From Synergistaceae bacterium (GTDB taxonomy: Bacteria; Synergistota; Synergistia; Synergistales; Aminobacteriaceae): 50,583 nucleotides of DNA. Under the pieces are notes generated by a model. The model did not search any database. It was not told the DNA's origin and saw nothing but the letters and a program-made list of their open reading frames with translations. The stretch covers positions 1 to 50,583 of the forward strand of contig JAHDKR010000091.1 of NCBI GenBank assembly GCA_018436785.1. Direction: 5' to 3'. Numbering within the stretch: the first letter of the stretch is position 1; every line of letters starts with the position of its first letter. Of this stretch, positions 40,598 through 48,909 are shown one piece after another. The position numbers and the translations under genes are program-made.

Positions 40598-43309
40598 ATG
40601 GCAAGCATAAAAGCGATCATCAACGGAAAGTCGATAACAGCCGAGTCGGGGATGACGATTCTTCAGGCCGCCCGGGCTAACGGCATCCACATTCCGACTC
40701 TTTGTGATCACCCTGCGCTGAGCCCCTTCGGCGCCTGCCGCATTTGCCTCGTGGAAGCCGAGAAGAACCCTAAACTTCTTACCTCGTGCACCACGCCCAT
40801 TACCGAGGGAATGATTGTGCACACGAACACGCCACGAGTTATCGAGGCGCGAAAAGCTGTACTTGAGCTCATCCTTGTCCGCCACCCCCTGGAGTGTTTC
40901 TCCTGCGCCAGCAACGGCAAGTGCGAGCTTCAGGATGTGGCGTACGAACTTGGCGTCAAGGATTCACGTTTCGCAGACCCCGGCGATACAAATACTTCGC
41001 ACAAGCTGGAGGATGCCAACCCGTTTTACGTTCGCGACCTGAATAAATGCATCCTCTGCGGACGCTGCGTCCGTGTGTGCGAAGAACACGCCATCTACCA
41101 CGCCATCGATTTCCAGGGGCGTGGAATCCACACCTCCATCCAGCCTCCTGTGGGTTCGCCCATAGAGGAGTCCGACTGCGTCTTCTGCGGGCAGTGCGTC
41201 CAGGTCTGCCCTGTAGGAGCCCTCTTCGAAAAAACAGCGGCAGGACAGGGGCGTCCGTGGGATCTTGAAAAGGTCAAGACTGTCTGTTCCTACTGCGGCG
41301 TTGGATGCGAGCTCGAGGTCAACGTCAACAAGAAGACAGGCAAAATCGCCAATGTCACCACGAATTACTCCAGTCCGACAGCTTTGAACAAGGGAAGATC
41401 GTGCGTGAAGGGACGCTTCGCATGGCAGTTTGTCCACAGCGAGGACCGCCTGACCACCCCGCTTATTCGTGAAGGCGACACCTTCCGGAAAGCGTCCTGG
41501 GACGAAGCGCTCTCTCTTGTGGCTGAAAAGCTCGGGGAAGTAAAGACAAAACACGGCTCGGACGCGCTTGGATTTTTCTCCTCAGCCCGTTGCACCAACG
41601 AGGAGAACTATCTTATGCAGCGCCTTGCAAGGGAGGTGATGGGCACTAACAACGTCGATCACTGTGCCCATCTGTGACACAGCGCCACAGTGACGGGTCT
41701 CGGCGAGACCCTCGGCAGCGGCGCTATGACGAACGACTTTGAATCTATCAAATCTGCCGATACGATTCTTATTATCGGCTCGAACACGACTGAAAACCAC
41801 CCTGTCATCGGCTCTTTCATAAAGGAACGCAAAAGAAAAGGGAACTGCACCCTGATCGTGTGCGATCCCCGAAAGATAGAAATGGCAAAGTACGCAGACG
41901 TTTATATACGCCAGAAGAGTGGATCGGACGTTGTACTTCTGAATGGTTTGATGCACGTTATACTTCGCGAGAACCTCTACGCTTCCGATTTTATTGAAAA
42001 GAACGTGAATAACTTTGAGAAGCTGAAGGAAACCATGTCCAAGTACACCCCGCAGTACGTTTCGGAAATTACCGGCGTTTCCCCCGAGTTGATTGAGGAT
42101 GCCGCACGTGCGTACGCGAAAGGGCCAAACTCCGCCATCTTCTATACGATGGGCATTACGCAGCATCTTAACGGTACTGATAACGTCCGGACCGTCGCGA
42201 ACCTTGCGCTTCTCTGCGGGATGCTGGGACGCCCCGGAACAGGAGTCAACCCGTTGCGTGGACAGAACAATGTGCAGGGAGCCTGCGATACCGGATGCCT
42301 TCCGGAAGTGATCCCCGGATACCAGAAAGTCACCCTTCCTGCGACGCAGCAGAAGGTCAAGGAGCTCTGGGGTTCTGATCTCCCTGCGACTCCGGGCCTT
42401 TCCGTTGTCGAGATGATGCATGCCGCCGGCGAAGGAAAAATCAAAGGCATGTACATCATGGGCGAGAACTCGATGGTCACTGAACCCGACTCTGACCACG
42501 TCCGGCATGCCCTGAAAAAACTCGATTTTCTGGTAGTGCAGGACATCTTCCTTACGGAGACGGCAGAGTTCGCACACGTTGTTCTTCCGGCCGCGAGCTG
42601 GGGCGAGAAGGATGGAACGTTTACCAACACTTGCCGCGCAGTACAGAGAGTCCGCAAAGCTGTCGACTCTCCCGGCGAGGCCCGCCCTGACTGGGAGATC
42701 CTGCTTGCGGTAGGTAAACGACTCGGCGCTTCATGGAACGATATGAATTCACCGGAGACAATTTTTAACGCCATCGGCCGTATAGCTCCCGCATATGCTG
42801 GAATAACCTATGCCCGCCTTGAAGGGGGCGCTCTTCCGTGGCCATGCCCGACGTGCGAACACCCCGGGACGCCGATTCTGTACACAACGGGTTTCCCCAG
42901 AGGCAAGGCTGACTTCTCTCCGTGCGATTGGGTAAAACCTGATGAATGGCCGACAGAAGAGTATCCGTTCATTGCAACTACCGGCAGGATCCTCTACCAC
43001 TACCACTCCGGAAGCATGACCCGCCGGAGCTCGACCGGCGAGTTTATCAAGGAGATGTACATCGAGGTGAACCCGGCCGACGCCACTGCGCTGAACGTCA
43101 AGGATGGAGAACAGATCAAGGTTACTTCCCGCAGAGGAGAAGTCAGCGGCTCAGTGAAGATTACCGATCGCGTGCCCGCTGGGACCGTCTTCCTTCCGTT
43201 CCACTTCAGCGAGACATCAGCGAATATCCTTACGTCGGCAAAGATCGATCCGTACTCCAAGACGCCCGGTTTCAAGGTTAACGCAGTAAAACTTGAGAAA
43301 ACCGTATAA
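40598..43309 (+). CDS. fdhA: Formate dehydrogenase catalytic subunit, selenocysteine-containing
   Basis: Oxidises formate to CO2 (or the reverse) at a molybdenum or tungsten bis-pterin site. The reading frame is broken at 41675-41677 by TGA (codon 360), which must be read as selenocysteine: downstream HSATVTGLGETLGSGAMTND continues the FdhA fold in frame. N-terminal NuoG-like clusters come first: [2Fe-2S] at Cys36, Cys47, Cys50 and Cys64, and a His-Cys site in RHPLECFSCASNGKCELQ. Two [4Fe-4S] motifs follow (NKCILCGRCVRVC, SDCVFCGQCVQVCP). The molybdopterin domain starts with VCSYCGVGCELEV. Total length is 903 residues with Sec. Starts with ATG after AGGAGATGA. FocA follows, so the enzyme probably works with formate transport. 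Confidence 0.95.
41678..41725 (+). promoter_or_regulatory. bSECIS-like hairpin right after the UGA codon
   Basis: Immediately 3' of the TGA, outer arms AGCGCC (41681-41686) and GGCGCT (41720-41725) pair, and an inner perfect stem GGGTCTC (41695-41701) with GAGACCC (41705-41711) carries a GGC loop. A GGTCT string, as in the apical part of the E. coli fdhF SECIS, lies in the inner stem rather than in an open loop. This is the spacing (about 15-35 nt) where SelB must bind. Confidence 0.75.
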
Positions 43310-43315
43310 ATAAAG

Positions 43316-43358
43316 AGAGCTGCGACCGGACCGCAGCAGTTGGTCCGATCGCAGCTCT
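43316..43358 (+). terminator. Hairpin between fdhA and focA
   Basis: 16 of 17 bp paired (43316-43332 with 43342-43358), 9-nt loop, no T tail. It may partly end the fdh transcript, or stabilise it, so that FocA is made at a different level. Confidence 0.55.
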
Positions 43359-43400
43359 GAATACATCTAATAAGAAAACTATCACAGGAGGAAGAGAACG

Positions 43401-44222
43401 ATGAAAACCCCTGCAGAACTGGCCAAGTTGGCATGTACTGTTTCAAAAGTAAAGGGAAATCTCTCGGTGCGGCAGATGGTCCTTATGGGAATACTCGCCG
43501 GAGCGTATATAGCATTTGCCGGATGGCTTATGACCGTCGTGTCTCACGACATGACGCAACACTTCGGAAGCGGAATGACACGCCTTGTTTCGGGAGCCGT
43601 CTTCAGCGTGGGACTCATGATGGTTGTTATCAGCGGCTCCGAGCTCTTTACGGGAAACTGCATGATGCCTCTGGGATACCTTGCGGGCTGTACGCCTCTG
43701 CCGAAGATTCTTCGGAATTGGGGTTGGGTCTACGTTTCGAACCTTGTCGGCAGCATCCTTATCGCTGTGCTTATCTATTACTCCGGGCTGGCTGACAATG
43801 CGGTCGGCGGTAGGGCGCTCCAGGTAGCTTCCGGTAAGATGGGACTCTCCTTCGGACAGGCATTCTTCCGCGGCGTCCTCTGCAACTGGATCGTTGTGCT
43901 CGCCGTCTGGATGGCGATGGCGGCGACAGATATCGTCGGGAAAGTATGGGCAATCTTCTTCCCGATCATGACATTCGTCGCGGCCGGTTTTGAACACTCC
44001 ATCGCGAACATGTACTTTATGGCTCTCGGGATCTTCCTGAAGGGAACGCCGGCAGCCGTAACCGCATCCGGCCTTTCCGAGCAGGCGCTTGCCAACGTCG
44101 GCCTGGGCGGCTACATGAGCAACCTTATTCCCGTTACGCTGGGGAATATGGTCGGCGGAATTCTCTTTGTCGCCGTGTTCTACTATTTCATCTTCAAGGA
44201 CGGTCTCACAGACATCGAGTAG
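43401..44222 (+). CDS. focA: Formate/nitrite transporter (FocA family)
   Basis: A 273-aa pentameric channel-like transporter of the inner membrane. Family marks are ISGSELFTGNCMMPLGYLAG, the central GFEHSIANMYF (His line the pore), and NWIVVLAVWMAMAATDI. Six membrane segments fit the length. It moves formate in or out depending on pH and supply. It lies 91 nt after fdhA with the RBS ACAGGAGG, behind a hairpin. Given the operon, export of formate from fermentation or import for fdhA are both possible. Confidence 0.95.
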   Translation: MKTPAELAKLACTVSKVKGNLSVRQMVLMGILAGAYIAFAGWLMTVVSHDMTQHFGSGMTRLVSGAVFSVGLMMVVISGSELFTGNCMMPLGYLAGCTPLPKILRNWGWVYVSNLVGSILIAVLIYYSGLADNAVGGRALQVASGKMGLSFGQAFFRGVLCNWIVVLAVWMAMAATDIVGKVWAIFFPIMTFVAAGFEHSIANMYFMALGIFLKGTPAAVTASGLSEQALANVGLGGYMSNLIPVTLGNMVGGILFVAVFYYFIFKDGLTDIE

Positions 44223-44244
44223 TCATTTTATCTTTTCTCTCTTT

Positions 44245-44279
44245 TGGGAATCGCCTGCGACTGGGCGATTCCCATTTTT
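44245..44279 (+). terminator. Intrinsic terminator after focA
   Basis: Perfect 11-bp stem (44245-44255 with 44264-44274) followed by TTTTTG. Confidence 0.92.
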
Positions 44280-44280
44280 G

Positions 44281-44289
44281 TGCTATAAT
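44281..44289 (+). promoter_or_regulatory. Extended -10 promoter of the 6S RNA gene
   Basis: TGCTATAAT is a perfect extended -10, right after the focA terminator. The predicted start is near 44296, just before the 6S helix begins. Confidence 0.75.
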
Positions 44290-44299
44290 ATACAACAAG

Positions 44300-44486
44300 A
44301 AAGAAAGAGTCCCTGCGGTGCCCGTGATCATGATTTTTGTCTTGAGCCAACACTCGCGCCTTGCGGGGCCGCCAGTTTGGGCCGGTAGAGGAATTGCCTC
44401 GTGCGATGACGAAACTAAGGTTCAGCAGGCCCCAATACTATAGGAACGGGTCAAGACGTTCATGACACGACATTGCGGGGAAGCTT
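44300..44486 (+). ncRNA. ssrS: 6S RNA
   Basis: Binds the sigma-70 RNA polymerase holoenzyme and mimics an open promoter. The closing helix pairs CCCTGCGGTG (44311-44320) and the following bases with the complementary ...CACGACATTGCGGGG segment (about 44466-44480), using many G-U pairs. Next to the central bubble, GTCTTGA (44338-44344) pairs with TCAAGAC (44452-44458). The CTTGAGCCAACAC string is typical of bacterial 6S RNAs. It is about 187 nt, within the normal size. An extended -10 stands upstream and a hairpin with T tail follows. Exact ends are not certain. The neighbour rarA is near 6S genes in some other bacteria. Confidence 0.85.
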
Positions 44487-44490
44487 GGCT

Positions 44491-44525
44491 ACAGGGGACG
44501 GGGAAGCCCGCGCCCCTGTCTTTTA
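44491..44525 (+). terminator. Terminator after 6S RNA
   Basis: ACAGGGG (44491-44497) pairs with CCCCTGT (44513-44519) with an inner GGG/CCC, followed by CTTTTA. It sits just before the HAD gene RBS. Confidence 0.75.
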
Positions 44526-44543
44526 TATGAGGAGGGGTATCCA

Positions 44544-45503
44544 GTGCTCCAACAACGCCGCTCACACCATTGGAATCCCGCATTATGCCGTGCATTTGTG
44601 CTTGACTGGGATGGTGTGCTTGCTGAAACGAAATTGAACTTTTCACCGATTCGAGAGAAGTATTTCCAGGGGCGCTTCGTACCTCTTTTTGAAGCTATCG
44701 CTACGTTGCCACAGCCGCTCGCTGAAGAATTGAGCAAAGACATTTACGACGTGGAAATGGCCGGAGCCGCAGACGCGAAACCTGTCCCCGGGGCATTGGA
44801 ACTCCTGAATTGGTTAGAGAGCAACAATATCCCCTGGTGCGTCGTTTCACGGAATTGTGCCGACTCCATTCTTCTTGCTGCACAACGAGCCAACCTTCCC
44901 CTCCCTCCTTTGCTTTTCAGCAGGGACACCCCACCTGTAAAACCAGCTCCCGAAGCATTGTGGCGCGCAGCGGAAGCGCTTGATGTCCCCGCCGCCGATT
45001 GTGTCATGATAGGGGATTTTCTCTATGATCTTGTCGGCGCGAGGCGCGCAGGGATGAGAGCTCTGCTTGTGCAGCGTCCGCAAGCAGAGTGGAAGCACTG
45101 GGCGGACGCCACTTTCGATACATTGACCGAATTTGTAGAGTATCTCCGTGCGCCGACTCCTCTTGTCCCTTGGGAATACCACCATATCGCCTCTCAAGAA
45201 GGCGGGGAGACGGCACTTGAATTGCTCGGGAAATATGTATTCTCGATATCCAGCTCAAGCATCGATATTTTGCCTCTCTGTCTGGAGCAGGCATCAAAAG
45301 GCGTGCTCAACTTTTTCATCGAGGGAGAAGGTACGCTCACAGCAGAACAGTGGTTCAATCTCGCAGGCCTCTCTCCCGTATGGCTGGACCAGCCGGTAAA
45401 GGAGGTTTTGTGCCATTTGCTGCACGCCCGATATCCTCTCGCGCGATTGGTCGATGATACCGACGATTTTCTTCTTCTGCCGGAAACGGTGATGGTACAG
45501 TGA
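44544..45503 (+). CDS. HAD-superfamily hydrolase with C-terminal extension
   Basis: A 319-aa protein. The first about 200 residues are a HAD-type phosphatase: motif I VLDWDGVL (nucleophile Asp), motif II VVSRN, motif III Lys in PVKPAPEALW, motif IV IGDFLYDL. The remaining about 110 residues are unlike HAD proteins and mostly helical. The start is GTG at 44544 after GGAGGGG. It ends in a GTGA overlap with rarA, so both are coupled. The substrate is unknown. Confidence 0.85.
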   Translation: MLQQRRSHHWNPALCRAFVLDWDGVLAETKLNFSPIREKYFQGRFVPLFEAIATLPQPLAEELSKDIYDVEMAGAADAKPVPGALELLNWLESNNIPWCVVSRNCADSILLAAQRANLPLPPLLFSRDTPPVKPAPEALWRAAEALDVPAADCVMIGDFLYDLVGARRAGMRALLVQRPQAEWKHWADATFDTLTEFVEYLRAPTPLVPWEYHHIASQEGGETALELLGKYVFSISSSSIDILPLCLEQASKGVLNFFIEGEGTLTAEQWFNLAGLSPVWLDQPVKEVLCHLLHARYPLARLVDDTDDFLLLPETVMVQ

Positions 45504-46774
45504 TCTCATCCAGACGGTGGGAAGCCCCTCTGGCTGAAAGAATGCGCCCGCGGATACTCGACGAGTTCTCGGGGCAGGAACACCTGCTTGGAAAGGATGC
45601 TCCGCTGCGAAAGAACCTGGAGAGCTCTGTCGTGCCAAGCTGTATCCTCTACGGACCTCCTGGCGTAGGGAAGACCACGCTTGTTCGTCTCATGGCGGCG
45701 ATAACCTCACGAGAGATACTCGAAATCAATGCGGTCTCCGCGAAGGTTGCGGAACTTCGCGATCTTGTAAAGGAAGCGGAAAACCTTAAGACACTCCAGT
45801 CCGGAAGAAGCGCCATCGCTTTCGTGGACGAAATATATCATTTCAACCGAAGTCAGCAGAACGCCCTTCTACCGTCCGTCGAAAAAGGGGATATTATCCT
45901 TGTAGGTACGACGACCGAAAACCCATGGTTCGAAATCAACAAAACGCTTCTCTCAAGGATGGTCGTCTTTCAGTTAAATCCTCTTTCCGAAACGGATCTT
46001 TCTGAGCTGCTGCGCAGGGCACTGGGCGATGACGAGAGGGGGTTGGGGCAGCTGGGCATTCAGACGGATGATGATGCCCTCCGGACACTCGCTTCGATGG
46101 CAGGAGGCGATGCGCGTCAGGCGCTAACGCGCCTTGAATTTATATGTTCAGCCGTGGCCGCGCGCGGAGGCTCCGCGCTCACCAGGGAGTTTATCCTTGA
46201 AACGCTCCCCCTGGCGGCAGTCAGGTACGATAAATCCTCAGATGATCATTATGCTGTTATCTCAGCGCTCATAAAAAGTATCCGCGGCTCTGATCCCGAT
46301 GCAGCCGTGTACTGGCTGGCGCGGCTCCTTTCAGGAGGTGAAGACGTGCGGTTTATCTGCCGCCGCCTTCTCATCTCCGCAGCCGAGGACATTGGTCTTG
46401 CAGACCCTCAAGCGCTCGTCGTTGCCTCCGCAGCAACTCAAGCTGTGGAAATGACCGGAATGCCTGAAGCGCGCATCATTCTTTCAGAAGCGGTTCTATA
46501 CCTTGCTGCCGCTCCGAAGAGCAACAGCGCCTATCTTGCGGTGAGTGCAGCGATGAAGGGCGTGGAAAGCGGAGATCTTCAATCTGTCCCCTTCCATCTT
46601 CGTCCGGATGGCTCAGGATACATCTATCCGCACGATGACCCGCGCCACTGGGTGCCGCAGCAGTACATGACGGAACAGAAACGTTTTTATTTTCCCGGGG
46701 ATCTTGGAAGCGAAAGAAGTATTGGAGAGCGGCTCAGAAAGTTCTGGAGACGTTTCAGTACCCATTCCGAGTAA
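45500..46774 (+). CDS. rarA: Replication-associated recombination ATPase RarA (MgsA)
   Basis: A 424-aa AAA+ ATPase that works at stalled forks with single-strand binding protein. Walker A is GPPGVGKTTLV near residue 52. Walker B/sensor region reads AFVDEIYHFNRSQQNALL, where most members have DEIHRFN. Sensor 1 is VGTTTENPWFEIN, and SLLSRMVVF supplies the arginine finger area. The C-terminal tetramerisation domain includes LLISAAEDIGLADPQALVVASAA and the SNSAYLAVSAAMKGVESG block. GTG start coupled to the HAD gene. Confidence 0.95.
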   Translation: MISSRRWEAPLAERMRPRILDEFSGQEHLLGKDAPLRKNLESSVVPSCILYGPPGVGKTTLVRLMAAITSREILEINAVSAKVAELRDLVKEAENLKTLQSGRSAIAFVDEIYHFNRSQQNALLPSVEKGDIILVGTTTENPWFEINKTLLSRMVVFQLNPLSETDLSELLRRALGDDERGLGQLGIQTDDDALRTLASMAGGDARQALTRLEFICSAVAARGGSALTREFILETLPLAAVRYDKSSDDHYAVISALIKSIRGSDPDAAVYWLARLLSGGEDVRFICRRLLISAAEDIGLADPQALVVASAATQAVEMTGMPEARIILSEAVLYLAAAPKSNSAYLAVSAAMKGVESGDLQSVPFHLRPDGSGYIYPHDDPRHWVPQQYMTEQKRFYFPGDLGSERSIGERLRKFWRRFSTHSE

Positions 46775-46780
46775 TGTTTA

Positions 46781-47572
46781 TTATTCAAACTGCTCCGGGA
46801 GCAGTCTGTAGACTGCCATTCCGACCAGTTCCCGAAACGCGGCAGAAATGTACTGAAAAGAAGCGGGGGAGGGGAGAAAGTCCATTACGGTTACCTTCCC
46901 AAGCTCAGAAAGCCGCCCGGAAGGGTATGGGTGTATACGGTACCCCTTGAAAAAACGCCCTGCGAAGAAGAGCGACCGTTTTATATGATACGCGGACGTG
47001 ACCAAAACGACGTCTTCCGCTTTCAATTCCTTTATATAAGGCGCCGAAAATTTCATATTTTCCCACGTCGTCCTGGAAGTGCCTTCTACCAGTAAAGGAC
47101 CGTTATACTTCATGTCGCCTGCTGCGCGCGCAACCATTTCGTAGATTTGCCCTTCCGTGGCTCTGCCGAGAAAACCTCCAGAGAAGAGAAGGGCGCACCC
47201 CAACGCATCTGCAGCCCGCACTCCGGCGACAAAACGTTGCAATGTTTCTGCGCTCATCTGGAAATCTTCTCCGTTTGTCCATACCCCTCCGGAGAGTACC
47301 AATACCACACTTTTCCCCTGAGGGGCCGGCAGAGTAAATCCGAAAGGATCTTCAAGCGGGGACACAAGAACCTTCACGCTCCAGGGAATGGAGAAGAAGT
47401 ACAAAGAAAAAGCCAGAATGAATAAAAAAACAGAGGCGCCGAAGCGCCTTGTACCGTCAGCAGACTTCCTGCAAAGAAAAAAGAAAGCGCTGCAGAAAAC
47501 AGCTGCAATAAAAAATCCGGGAGGGGTAACAAAGGCTCCCAGGGCTTTGTAAATGAAGTACAGCCAGGTCAT
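46781..47572 (-). CDS. YdcF/ElyC-like (DUF218) membrane protein
   Basis: A 263-aa protein with two N-terminal membrane segments (about 12-33 and 43-66) and a DUF218 domain outside or facing the periplasm. Conserved strings are VVLVLSGGVWTNG, ALLFSGGFLGRATEG, LLVEGTSRTTWENMKFS and VLVTSAYHIKRSLFFAGRFF. The family takes part in peptidoglycan or lipid carrier handling in some bacteria (ElyC), but function is not settled. Its start is 2 nt from the stop of the upstream GntR gene, so it is likely controlled by it. Confidence 0.88.
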   Translation of the reverse strand: MTWLYFIYKALGAFVTPPGFFIAAVFCSAFFFLCRKSADGTRRFGASVFLFILAFSLYFFSIPWSVKVLVSPLEDPFGFTLPAPQGKSVVLVLSGGVWTNGEDFQMSAETLQRFVAGVRAADALGCALLFSGGFLGRATEGQIYEMVARAAGDMKYNGPLLVEGTSRTTWENMKFSAPYIKELKAEDVVLVTSAYHIKRSLFFAGRFFKGYRIHPYPSGRLSELGKVTVMDFLPSPASFQYISAAFRELVGMAVYRLLPEQFE

Positions 47573-47574
47573 GC

Positions 47575-48273
47575 TTAAGCCTCAGCTACCTCGCCGTTTT
47601 TCGACGCGCGATTCTTCAAGAAACTCAGAAGACCTTCCTTGCTTACTACAATGTGCTTGCGGGTTTCTTCTTTTGCTTTTTCCAGATCCCCTTCAAGGAT
47701 GGCATCAATAATTGCAAGGTGTCCCCATGTAAAAACCGTGATCGGCGAGTTCTCGACAGAAAAGGGTCTGCACAGGTGAATAAGGTCGGATATGTTGTGC
47801 AGCATCATCGCGAGGAATCTATTTGTTACCGCCTGATAGATCATTGCGTGAAACGCTTTATCCTCGTTGACGTACTTCTCTGCGCTTGTGTTGTTCGTCA
47901 TGGCAGAAAAGACGTCGCGAAAACGATGTAAATCATCGATGAGTTCACTGGAATGTACAAGAGAACAGAGATTCGCGACAGCCAGAATCTCAAGTTCGGT
48001 CCGGAGTTCATACAGGTCCGAAGCGTCCTTCAAGGTAGGCATCGTGACGAAAGCTCCCCGACGGGGAGTCAGGGTCACAAGCCCCGTCTGGGCAAGCTGA
48101 CGTATTGCTTCCCTGACGGGAGTCCTCGAAACAGCCATTCTTTCGGCGAGTTCAATTTCCGAAAGTTTTGATCCTGGTTTGATCGTGCCGTCAACAATCG
48201 CTTCCTTCAACTTTTCGTAGACAATCTGTCGAAGACCTTGATTCATCGCCGGCGATAATGAGTTGCTTTCCAC
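47575..48273 (-). CDS. GntR family regulator with FCD domain
   Basis: A 232-aa regulator. The winged helix is at the start (IVYEKLKEAIVDGTIKPGSKL, then LAERMAVSRTPVREAIRQLAQTGLVTLTPRRGAFV). The FCD domain has a DKAFHAMIYQAV segment (Asp/His pair) and later WGHLAIIDAI and EETRKHIVV; these provide the metal site His. I choose a GTG at 48273, since GGGAGGT stands 8 nt before it; upstream in-frame starts lie in the promoter. It is followed by the YdcF-like gene at 2 nt. A 10-bp inverted repeat surrounds its -10 box, so self-control is likely. Confidence 0.92.
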   Translation of the reverse strand: MESNSLSPAMNQGLRQIVYEKLKEAIVDGTIKPGSKLSEIELAERMAVSRTPVREAIRQLAQTGLVTLTPRRGAFVTMPTLKDASDLYELRTELEILAVANLCSLVHSSELIDDLHRFRDVFSAMTNNTSAEKYVNEDKAFHAMIYQAVTNRFLAMMLHNISDLIHLCRPFSVENSPITVFTWGHLAIIDAILEGDLEKAKEETRKHIVVSKEGLLSFLKNRASKNGEVAEA

Positions 48274-48284
48274 AGATAACGACC

Positions 48285-48333
48285 TCCCATGCAGAACAAT
48301 GTACCCATTATACTGCATGGGAAGTGCTTTCAA
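48285..48333 (-). promoter_or_regulatory. gntR promoter flanked by a 10-bp inverted repeat
   Basis: TCCCATGCAG (48285-48294) and CTGCATGGGA (48313-48322) are perfect complements with an 18-nt spacer that contains TATAAT (minus strand, 48312-48307). TTGAAA (48333-48328) could be the -35 with a 15-nt spacer. One arm also overlaps the RBS. This fits an operator for self-repression by the GntR protein. Confidence 0.6.
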
Positions 48334-48356
48334 AACCCCGTTTTTTTGAAACAGGT

Positions 48357-48890
48357 TTAGAGGCAGGAAATATCCTCACCTCTGCGTTCACGTTCCAGAT
48401 GATCGTACCATAGGGAAAGCGCGTAAATTACGTCCGATAACCTGTTGACGTATTGGTATGCATCTTCAGCCAGCTCACCGGTGCGAAAGAGTTTCACCGC
48501 AATACGTTCTGCTCTCCTGGCGACAGTTCGGGCAATATGGAGTGCGGCTCCAGGAGTTGAGTCACCCGGCCGGACAAAACGAAAAGTTTTTCCTGTCACT
48601 TCGCCGACGACATGCGTAATCTCCTCAAGCCTGGTAATTTCAGGGCACGTCAGCCCCGGATACAGGGCTATATACCCCATTAGAAGGCTCATCTCTTTTT
48701 CGAGAAGGCAGAGGTAGTCACGAATTGCCGGGTATTCACACAGGGAACGCGCCATTCCTATATGAGCCTGGCATTCATCCAAAGTCCCGTAGGTTTCTAC
48801 CCGGGCATGGTCTTTGGGCACTCTCTCGCCGTTACCAATGCTGGTCTCTCCTTTATCGCCGCCCTTTGTCGTGATCCAGACTTCGCTCAT
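48357..48890 (-). CDS. pduO: Cob(I)alamin adenosyltransferase, PduO type
   Basis: Makes adenosylcobalamin from cob(I)alamin and ATP. The 177-aa protein has the PduO signature TTKGGDKGETSIGNGERVPK, then VETYGTLDECQAHIG, and the C-terminal RTVARRAERIAV and VNRLSDVIYALSLWYDHLE blocks. The length is normal. The RBS is poor. It follows the Cys-rich gene by 20 nt. A B12-dependent mutase or eliminase would be its client in an amino-acid fermenter, but none is in the window. Confidence 0.95.
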   Translation of the reverse strand: MSEVWITTKGGDKGETSIGNGERVPKDHARVETYGTLDECQAHIGMARSLCEYPAIRDYLCLLEKEMSLLMGYIALYPGLTCPEITRLEEITHVVGEVTGKTFRFVRPGDSTPGAALHIARTVARRAERIAVKLFRTGELAEDAYQYVNRLSDVIYALSLWYDHLERERRGEDISCL

Positions 48891-48909
48891 CGGGATAAAC
48901 CAGACTTTC

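Noticed and set aside
39582..40604. 340-codon open frame antisense to the NuoF-like gene
   Set aside because: Shadow of a GC-rich reading frame; the sense strand encodes unmistakable iron-sulfur and FMN motifs.
40553..41677. Two separate genes, one ending at 41677 and one starting at 41690
   Set aside because: The frame continues across the single TGA and matches formate dehydrogenase on both sides; the TGA is best read as Sec.
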